From assembly GCF_023101765.2 (NCBI RefSeq), contig NC_064218.1, forward strand, positions 7,068,001-7,132,000: a stretch of 64,000 nt of DNA, written 5' to 3'. Under the pieces are notes generated by a model. That model did no database searches, was not told the origin of the DNA, and saw only the letters and a list, made by a program, of their open reading frames with translations. Numbering within the stretch: position 1 is the stretch's first letter; every line of letters starts with the position of its first letter. Shown here in pieces: positions 55,515-64,000 of the stretch. This stretch comes from Spodoptera frugiperda. Lineage: Eukaryota > Arthropoda > Insecta > Lepidoptera > Noctuidae. Position numbers and translations under genes: made by a program.

Positions 55515-56919
55515 GTTTCATCACTATCACTAAAAATTATAATAGATTAGAACACCAGTAATTTATAAAAATGAGTCTATATTGATTATCATTAAGACTA
55601 AAACTTAATATCAAAGTTAATGATAATTAAAACTTAATATAAACAACAATTTAGAATAATAATACTCTATTCACTTACTTACTAGTATAAAGTTTTGTTT
55701 TTATTATAATTTACAATACTTTAGCAACTCTTTATTTCTATGATTTCACTCAAGTAAAACGACTACTTAAAACAAAGACTTTTTACTTACTAGAAATAAC
55801 GTGGACTGTCTTATGCGAGGGCTAGTTCGAAATTGAACTAATAAAGTCATATTTCTCTTGGGAAGCACTTGAGCCCAGCAGTTTTTCGGATATTTACGTC
55901 TGGGCTAAGGACATTGCAGCACAACCACTTGAAGCCCACCGGCGCGGCGACCACCGGCACCGTGCCGATCCCGTGACGTCACCCAGCGCTCCAACGTCGC
56001 TGACTGTGATAACATCACCCTCACGAAGTACGGCGATCGCCAACAACTCACTTATTCTTATCAGTAAAATTCGAAAACAGTAATAACTCGCGGGAATAAT
56101 CCGATTTGAACTTCTTGAGTGACACTGACAGCTAAATTTTCGTTACCATAAACAATATTTTTGCTTTTTAGCGAATAATCGATTCGACACAACGATAACG
56201 ATCGCGATGTTACTTTGGCTAAGAAATATTTGTCGTTATCGTTGAGACGATGACGATTTTAGATATCGTTTCGCTACCAAGCGATGTTACTTTGTCTAAG
56301 GACCCAGACTACCTATTAACATTTTCGAAATCCTCGAAAGTTTAAACCTATTTGGTTAAATGTTAGCGTAGTAACAATATTATCTCATCTATCTTTTTAA
56401 GATCCACACATACATTTTAACGATATTTCAAACAACTATATACCCTATATAGGGTATACCCTGTTCTTTACTATAGTAGTTAATAGAAACTGTCATTTCA
56501 ATGGTTACAATATAAAATATTATATAAAAACAGATATGAATATTATTAAACAAGTTCTTTTATTTGAAAATAATTTAGATTACCTAGGTAGTCGGAAGTG
56601 TCTCATTGTGAAATATGTAGGTACTACCTATACGTAAATCTCTAACGTGAAGGTAAACCTTGATATGTATTACGTCAACTTTACCTAGTTATCCTCAATC
56701 CAACATAATAGAAAATAATTAGTCACCGCATAGGTTTTCTCTTCCTAGTTTTTTTATGAGGTCACATGAAGGAAGTCATGAAAAACCTAGTTATTGTTTT
56801 CAGATTTATAGTGAATAAAAGTACAAATTACAATAACATTGATGACTTATGTCATTATTTTCCTGGTTTTATACATTTTTTTACTACACATAAACACTAC
56901 AGAAAATATTTCGTTTAGA

Positions 56920-57080
56920 TAGAATTTTATTATCAACTGGCTGATGCCGGCTAGCCTCGCGTGACTTTCTGACAAATAAAAGTAGCCTAAATTACTCCTT
57001 GGTACATCAGCTACCTGCTAATTAAAGTCCCGTCAAAATCGGTCCAGCCATTTCAAAGAAGAATAAAGAGCGTTGGTGTT
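56920..57080 (+). repeat. Retroposon 3' fragment
   Basis: Contains AGTAGCCTAAATTACTCCTT, ACATCAGCTACCTGC and AAGTCCCGTCAAAATCGGTC / CAGCCATTTCAAAG. I recognise this consensus as a common moth retroposon tail. Truncated, non-coding. Confidence 0.6.
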
Positions 57081-57593
57081 TAGGACCTACGAGTAATTTA
57101 CTACTTTTTATTAGCAAGAGAATTGAGAAAGTATATTCATTTGTGTCTGACAAGTTACAAAACAAAATTACATAGTCCTATCTTTCGCTTCTTCGATAAT
57201 AACCCATAACACTAATGGTGAGTTGGTTTACTGATATCTTCGTACGTGAACTAATGCATTGTTACCTTTTTTATCTAAAATATTTCCCTGCTAACTATAC
57301 TTTAAAACCTTTTTTTACTTGCTCCACTCTATTGTTGTTTTTGTGCCGACTATTGCCTACCAATTGCAAAAGTTTATTGAATAGAGCAATACTCCAGAAG
57401 ATTCGATTGAATTTCTAGCAACCTGTCACTACATGGACTAAATTGTTAGTGGCGTGTTGCAATCCTACTAACTTAGCAGGTCATTATGGAATAATGAATT
57501 CTATTAGCTAGATATTGTTTGATTTAATAAACATGTCAATCCTAATTTAATATTATTAATGTGAAAGTTAGTGAATAGAATTACAGAGGGTTT

Positions 57594-57645
57594 AGTACGG
57601 GTTTTTTCGTATAACGTAAAACAAACTTGTACTGAGGATACATGC
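57594..57645. mobile_element. Family A MITE fragment (copy 3)
   Basis: ACGTAAAACAAACTTGTACT matches the right arm of the element at 15196-15358 (ACGTAAAACAAACTCGTACT), and TTTAGTACGGGTTTT resembles the other end. Most of the middle is absent. Confidence 0.55.
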
Positions 57646-57903
57646 ATCTATCCATTGTTTAGATGAAATGTATATCAGCTAAAAACTAGGTATTGAACGA
57701 ATCTAGATGTTTTGTATAGATATATCCTAGCGACGCGACATGACTCCTAACATGAGCTAGCCATTAGTAAAATAGGTAATATTTTTAATAACTTGCAATT
57801 TACTAACATGATAATATGAAAATTAAACTTTATACAATACGTCTTTATGAAGAACAGTAAAAATATTACCACTAGTGACGACAACAACATAAAAAAATAA
57901 ATA

Positions 57904-58296
57904 AATTAAAAAATTAAAAAACCCGACTGCATTAAATAAACGCTTTAAATAAACAACTTTTAAAGTAAAAACAAGCTACAGTCTAAAAGTGTAGATAGCA
58001 AATGCTATTACCACAAAATTAAATATTTTTAAAAAAAAATAATAATCTTATGCGAAACATAATTGAGTGCAACAGTCGAGACCCATATTGAATGAATTTT
58101 AGTCTAATTTATTTAATGGGTCCCGACTGTTACACTCAATTATGTTTCAGGACATAAGATTATTATTTTTTTAGAAAAATTAATTTAATTTTGATAATAG
58201 CATTGCTATCTACACTTTTAGACGAGCTTGTTTTTACTTTTCAGTTTTTATTTAAAGCGTTTTTTATGCAGTCGGGTTTTTTAATTTTTTTAATTT
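57904..58296. mobile_element. Large foldback element (about 390 bp, arms about 170 bp)
   Basis: The left arm, 57904 to about 58083, and the right arm, about 58120-58296, are inverted copies over nearly their full length. Paired blocks are TTAAAAAACCCGACTGCAT / ATGCAGTCGGGTTTTTTAA, TCTAAAAGTGTAGATAGCAA / its inverse, and CATAATTGAGTG.AACAGTCG / its inverse. The unpaired loop is about 35 bases. No coding frame. Confidence 0.9.
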
Positions 58297-58650
58297 GAAT
58301 TTATATTTTATTTAACACTTTTTAGTTAGTTCTATAACTACGGCTATGTGTTTCTCAAGATTTCACCCGCGACACGAAACGACAGTTCAGAAACCGCTAG
58401 TCAATCGCGTCGCGTAGTACCTATTAACGAGTATTTAGTTTGGATAATAAAGAACCTAATTCACATAGTATTTTTTTTTATATTCAGTGATATACCATTT
58501 TGGAATCCTTTTTTATTCTTTAATTTGATACCCATATTGTACAAATAAAAAAAATTTTTTTTTAACTTCTCTCTAGGGCGCCTCACGGCCGCCATGTTGG
58601 TTTTTGTTTTACGTCAATATATCTAAGAACACTTGGGTAATTAAGACGAA
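58297..58650 (-). repeat. Retroposon-like fragment beside the foldback element
   Basis: Contains TTTCACCCGCGACACGAAAC, GGCGCCTCACGGCCGCCATG and TAATTAAGACGAATCCAACG / TCTGATTGTCGAAATCC, phrases that recur in moth retroposon tails. No intact coding frame. Confidence 0.45.
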
Positions 58651-61423
58651 TCCAACGATCTGATTGTCGAAATCCATCAAGCCGTTTCGAAGAAATGAGG
58701 TAATAAAGAATATTAGGCTCATACATACAAGATACGCGCGAAAAACATAAGACTTCCTTGGCAGTCGGGAAAAACAAGCCCACTTTGTCAGAAATAGCCT
58801 GAATCGTAGAACTAACATAACATTAATATGAAGTTGATAATTATACCATTAAAATAGAACGTGCAAAATAGGTTGCCCATATGCTAAAAACATACTCGTT
58901 AAATAAATATTTGAAAGGGATTCATTCATCAACAATAGATAGGATGAAAATCTTTATTAAAACATTGTTAAACACATTCGTATCGTTACGTAACCACGTA
59001 CATTGTTTGAGCGAGATAAGTAAACATTGAATAATTATCAACACCACTTCGCGTGTTACTCACAAGACCGGTTTTTATTCAACATTTGGCACAAAGTTAT
59101 ACATTGTGCTTTTACATAGTCAATGTTAACTACTTTTTTAAGTATAGACAGCAATGTATTACAAATTTGGCGTCGTTGTCCGCAAGGCTACCGATTAAAA
59201 TGTCTGTAAATAATCTTGATCCTTAGTTTGGTCTTGAATCGTGAACTTGACCGTGAAATGTTTGCACGCTGCGTAGTCGTGTTTTGTCCGAGATTTTTTC
59301 TATTAAGAATTCTTATGTTATGAGCTCGCTATATATATAGAAGCTCACTCAAATTGAAACACATAGTTGTATGGGCTGATTTTGTTGCGTAATTCAATTT
59401 TGTTATTATACTAATGCGGAAATAATGAACCATGTCCATGCCATGGTTTCAATATAAATATTTTATTCATTTATTGACAAAATTACAAACAGTCAATAAC
59501 TGGCTGGTGTGTGTGTGAATAATATTTGTCTGCCTAATAGACTAACAATCGAGTTATCTAACATGCATTACAGTCATACCATGTCAGTGTAACTAACAAG
59601 GCTATCTTTGTTCTACATAGTACTATACTAACTGGTTAATTGAAGACATAAGTACTTAAAGTACCAGCTTCAACCTAGGCATTGTCATTGATTCTGTATT
59701 TCACTTTTCTATTGCATTATAGTTGCGAAAACGCCACCGAAACCAGTTGCAACACCATCCTAGCCAATCGTAAGACCTTCTGTTATGAAACCAATAATTT
59801 TATTTCAGTTTCCCTTTCTTAATTGCTGAAAAGAAATTTAACAAGCCCTTGTCCCAATTTTCTTATCATGGCAATTTTATTGATTAATTTGTGTTTGTTT
59901 GTTTTTAATTGGCGAAGGACAGTCCAATCCGGCCTTTAAAAAACTAAGTACGTTGTCTTGACAACAGAATTAGATATATCCCAAAACAGTTTTACTAATT
60001 GCTATGTAAGATTATCTAATCTTTTATTAATTCGTCTATAAGTAGCATACAATCATTAACTTTATACATTTTAATATAGCTTTATCAATCAAACGACCTT
60101 GTAACTATGTTATAAATAACCAAATCAGTACCGTACTGACTAGGTAAACAATTTCTTCTATGACCAAAATCTCATGTGGGTACTGAATACAATACACATG
60201 TAATTAAAAGTGTTAATAGTTTTACTTCATTACCACGACTATGTTGTTTTGAACCTACTCCAACATCGATAAAATACATAACTTTGCCTTCATACTTTTG
60301 CGTCAATATTATCCAGATAATCTGATACCCTAGCATTGACCGAGATCCTGACTACATTCTTCGGAAGTAGTGATTTATTACCATATAAAGTTTTATTGAA
60401 CAACCAATGGAAGTGCAGAAAATTGCATTAAGTAATCGCAATCGTTGTCAGATGCTGATCACCTTCCCACCGAGTGTCTCGACCGTAGCATGCGTACGTG
60501 ATCTGTAAGTCGCTGGAGAAGTTGTTGTGTGCATATTTTGGGTCACGGGCGGTACCATGGCGGTATCGAGGAGTGGCAGCTAGCTAGATAGTAGGCGAAG
60601 ACAGAAGTTTCAATATTTAAAACATGAAGTGCCTACTTCAAACATTGTTGAAATTATAACCATTGTTAAAATATAATAAGCATCCACAATTAGTAGATAC
60701 AATGATCTGTTTTTCATAAATGTTATCAAGTATTTGTGTATGAGTTTCTTATCGCTCATTGTTAGAAGTAGGCCTTCGGTTCTTGTTGTTTGGTGGGCTA
60801 TGCGCTCCGGTTGCCGGGTGCCTACGTGACGAAGCCCGCGTGGCGAGGCTTGAGGCGAGGGGCGCCGGACCCGTTTGTTTTGTTGCGTGCGCATCGTAGT
60901 GATGGGCGTTTAATATTTATTTTTTCACCGATAATGTTTTGGTCGATAAAGTTAAAATACAAAAATAAATTCAGAATCTGATAAATACAATAATATTAGA
61001 CATAAAATGTACAGAGAAGCTGGCACGTACTTCGTTAAAATGGCCAGAAAGCAATTTTCAAATATAGCTATTAGGGTCACGTTAAACATTACTCGTCTTT
61101 AAATAAATGCTAACAATTATTTTATCGAAGTAATACAAAGATCATGAGGTAATCACGTGCTCATAAGGCGGTTGTGATTAGAACGTCGATATCGACAGAA
61201 GTAATGTAAACATTACGAACATCGCTAGCGTATCACTGGAGCTTGTAAGGAGGCAAAACACAACAAAGAATCAGTCGGTTTTACGAATCCAACGCGAACA
61301 GACGCTACACGTATTAAATATATAAAATAAATATTTTACTGAATTAAACTCTTTTAAAATATAACAAAAAGTTCGTTAACTTACAAATTTATTTGGAGGA
61401 AGAAAATAATAAAAGTTTTCAAG
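58651..61423. other. Spacer upstream of FPPS; no gene seen
   Basis: AT-rich sequence with one GC-rich stretch at 60775-60900 (GGGTGCCTACGTGACGAAGC..GGCGAGGGGCGCCGGACCCG) that could be a CpG-rich upstream exon or promoter but carries no recognisable protein. The 61200-61423 part should contain the FPPS promoter and 5' UTR. Confidence 0.5.
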
Positions 61424-62307
61424 ATGTTTTCGACGAAGAAAAGTTTGGACAAGATCCTGCAGATCTACAAGAAGGAGATTCGTCGGCAAATAAGCAAGAC
61501 GACCAGCGTCACCAACTCTGATGCCATGGTGCCGAGGCTCGACCAGCCATCATCCAAGCCAGCTCAGAACGACGAAACTGGTCTACCTAAGAAGCTTTTG
61601 AAATTGCAAAAATATCACAGGTCAGTGAACTCATTTGAACTCGGCGACATAAACTTTGCGTAACCACCGAAGCCGTATCATGCAGTACTTAGTATGAGTT
61701 AAAATTATTTATTAATGTGGGTACACTCGCTAAAAATAACTCCAATAAAGCGAGTACATGACAATATTTTGCTCAAATGCATGAATTCGAGCCGGGACGT
61801 TAACTATCATGCGAAATGAGCGTGATACAGCTTCAAGTTACACGTTTACTTATAAATTAAAATCGACAATAATAGAACGCAGGTGTTTTTAAATGCGTAA
61901 CATGTGCACTGAATTAAATAGATTCCTTTGTAGTAGATAGCAAATTTGTATTCATACAAGAAATGTTGTAACTATTCCGACTTACCGAGAAAGTTTGTTT
62001 GCTTATTAGTTTGTTATTATTTCATATAGAAATTGTTTATATCTAACTGGAATTTGCACTAATGATTGAAATTCCTTTATTTTGTAAATTGTTTAGTAAG
62101 TCAGTCCATGAAAATCCCGTATTTTTTCTGATATTTAGATACCTGTCGACCCTGACAACCCAGGAAATGCCGATGGCTACCCGAGGACTGGCCGTGTCGA
62201 AGGACCAGTCCCGGGAGTTCATGGCTTGCTTCCCGGACATCGTGCGGGACCTCACTGAGACTGGCAAGCACATTGATGTGCCAGAAGCCAGCAAGTGGTT
62301 GGCTAAG
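61424..62307 (+). CDS. Fpps: Farnesyl diphosphate synthase, N-terminal exons (3' partial)
   Basis: Prenyltransferase that joins IPP with DMAPP/GPP to make FPP, the precursor of juvenile hormone in insects. Exons 61424-61620 and 62139-62307 join in frame (AG|A giving R) and give 122 codons ending at a GTACGT donor; the rest lies beyond the window. The family-specific part is EFMACFPDIVRDLTETGKHI followed by DVPEASKWLAK, the conserved start of insect FPPS. Ahead of it is an extension of about 80 residues, beginning MFSTKKSLDKILQIYKKEIR, basic and amphipathic, like a mitochondrial presequence or a lepidopteran type-specific leader. The catalytic DDxxD motifs and FARM/SARM regions are not in this window, so activity cannot be judged. 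The start is the first methionine, with AAG before it (CAAGATGTTT). Confidence 0.88.
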
Positions 62308-64000
62308 GTACGTTATATGTCGCTGCAGTCAGTCGTAAGTGAAGTGCGTTGGTCAAACCTGTTATAAAAACTGACTAGAAACTCGCCTATCCACCGTGTC
62401 TGGATGGACTTTATACCTCACTATAAATTACCATACTTATCACAATGAGTAAATACATCATTTATGCCATGCAATTTTCGCTGCATCTATCTACATATTT
62501 ATTAAACGATGATTTATGTTCAGTTTTTATAGCAGACTGTCATACTCTAATCACTTTTATTCAAAATTTCTGTGTTGGTAAATTTAGTTTTCACCTTTGG
62601 CTGTTTAAGCATTCGTTTTTATTTGGATCATAAACAGTAGCAATTTGTGTCATTGGCCATTTACTGCAACGTAAACAAAAATAATGAGTTTTGACGTCAA
62701 ACTGTATCGCTTAGCTTTGCAATCGGCCCTGCACATAAAGTAAACAATATTGTAATTACTTATGCATGCAACTCACTTAGTCATTCTACTAGAGACATTG
62801 ATTCTTCTATCGACTCAGAACCATTGTTTAAATATTAAGTAAAAAATCGTACAACAATACCAAACTACCTGTACGTAATACGTATTAGAGTTAAAACTAC
62901 GCAGTATCAAAACTATGTGGTCACGGTACAATAACCGTATCGAATAGTTTTAAATATTTTCCAATCTAAATTAATCAGTTAAAATACTCGTAATGTAGTT
63001 TATTGAAGAAGGAGTTGTTTCAAGGCTGACTTACACTTTAAGGACCAGTGTCTATGTTTTGGAGTAGATAACGGTTTCAGTGATGTAAATATTATTGATT
63101 CTTGATGCTATAACATTACGCACTTCGTTCGCGTGGAATAGTGACTTCCGGCAAATTTTTGGTTTTAACCACATAGTTCCCGATCTCGCGGGATCTCTTC
63201 AAAAATGAGATGTGGAAGATATTCCAGGGAACTCTTCAAAAATCAACATAATGAGCTCTGCGTTTGAATTTAATAGATGTATACTCACTTAGGGCTTGAA
63301 AAAATAGTTTAAAAACGGACTTAAACTAACTTAAAACTAAAGAAAGCTACGAATTACGAATTTATAAGTTTAAAAAAAAACTATATTACAACCTAAGCTC
63401 TATGCTTAATGCTTAAACTAAATAATTTAAAAGAAACGACTTAAATCTAATCTAATTAATTTATAAATTAGACTTACAATTTTATTAAAAAAACTAACTA
63501 CAGTAACTACTAATAATCGATATCAAACTAAACCTTAAATAGTTTAACCAAAAAACCAGGAAAACCCAACAAATAAACTTATTAATTGACAAATACAACG
63601 AAACCAATTTAGAATATACGAAACAGCAGGACCACTACAGACAAATAATCATACGACTGATAATACACTTTTTCTACGATAGTACCGAAGCGCTCGGCCG
63701 TTACCCAACCAAATGAATGTAACGAAACCATAGCGCGATCTATTTCGATCCCAACGCCATATATCGAGGATAAAGACAACTTGGATTATTTATTTATACT
63801 CCGTTCGGGCATTTTCTTTGTACTAAAAGTTTAATTATATTGATATTATTTTTTTCATACCTTTTTACTATTTATTTACTTTTTTCGATGAATTAAAACA
63901 ATAACATGAACCGAAACGTGTAACGATCGAAATAGAATTATCTATATCCGTTAGAGCATTTTCTTTGTACTAAATGTTTATTATATTGATATTATTTTGT
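62308..64000 (+). other. FPPS intron (partial) with repeats
   Basis: No further FPPS exon was found before the window end. 63135-63290 resembles a retroposon tail (GTTCCCGATCTCGCGGGATC). 63290-63600 is very A-rich low-complexity sequence. 63801-63854 and 63948-64000 are near-identical direct repeats. Confidence 0.6.
63801..64000. repeat. Direct repeat, period about 147 bp
   Basis: GCATTTTCTTTGTACTAAA followed by GTTTA..TATATTGATATTATTTT occurs at about 63809-63853 and about 63956-64000, the second running into the window edge. It may be the start of a longer tandem array or satellite. Confidence 0.7.

Larger units (their letters stand above)
53394..56305. mobile_element. PIF/Harbinger DNA transposon, decayed, two-gene type
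   Basis: About 2.9 kb bounded by inverted ends GGGGCCTTAGACAAAGTAAC and, at the right, GTTACTTTGTCTAAGGACCC. Subterminal AACGATAACG-type repeats occur inside both ends. A plus-strand transposase remnant (53802 to about 54390) and a minus-strand Myb/SANT-like gene remnant (55226-55514) face each other, the normal PIF/Harbinger layout. No clean 3-bp target duplication could be assigned. The transposase catalytic core is missing, so the copy cannot be autonomous. Confidence 0.85.

Overview
This window reads as moth (Lepidoptera) nuclear DNA. It is AT-rich and has spliced animal genes with GT/AG introns. Its introns and spacers carry tRNA-headed SINE fragments, palindromic MITEs and a broken PIF/Harbinger transposon of types common in moth genomes. 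No bacterial, organellar or viral gene blocks were seen, and no tRNA, rRNA or CRISPR loci.

Five host genes can be read. (1) 1-14054, plus strand: the 3' two-thirds of a Dscam-family cell-adhesion receptor (24 exons visible, 5' end off the window): Ig8, Ig9, four FN3, Ig10, two FN3, one membrane span, cytoplasmic tail. (2) 18003-23128, minus strand: a complete 11-exon CWF19L1 gene (533 aa). (3) 23631-25394, plus strand: an intronless NELF-B/COBRA1 gene (587 aa), head-to-head with CWF19L1 across about 0.5 kb. (4) 25777-41330, minus strand: a complete 21-coding-exon gene for a 1438-aa PAN/Apple-ZP transmembrane protein, best matched to NompA. It has a striking Arg-Tyr-Pro repeat region of about 280 residues and a Gly-Gly-Pro-Ile repeat. 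It is tail-to-tail with NELF-B. (5) 61424 to beyond the right edge, plus strand: the first two coding exons of a farnesyl diphosphate synthase with an N-terminal extension.

For genes 1, 2 and 4 the exon chains given here were assembled by hand. In each, every splice junction keeps frame and the summed coding length is a whole number of codons, which supports the models strongly.

The about 20 kb between genes 4 and 5 (41.4-61.4 kb) holds no convincing host coding exon. It contains a PIF/Harbinger element (53394-56305) with both characteristic genes decayed, a foldback element of about 390 bp (57904-58296), several SINE-like copies, and one possible non-coding first exon for gene 4 near 49.8-49.97 kb. 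The 14.1-18.0 kb spacer downstream of the Dscam gene is packed with inverted-repeat elements. The genes are functionally unrelated (neural adhesion, RNA processing, Pol II pausing, apical matrix, isoprenoid synthesis), so this is ordinary gene-rich chromosome and not a coordinated system. The most unusual content is the repeat architecture of the PAN-ZP protein and the mobile-element remains.
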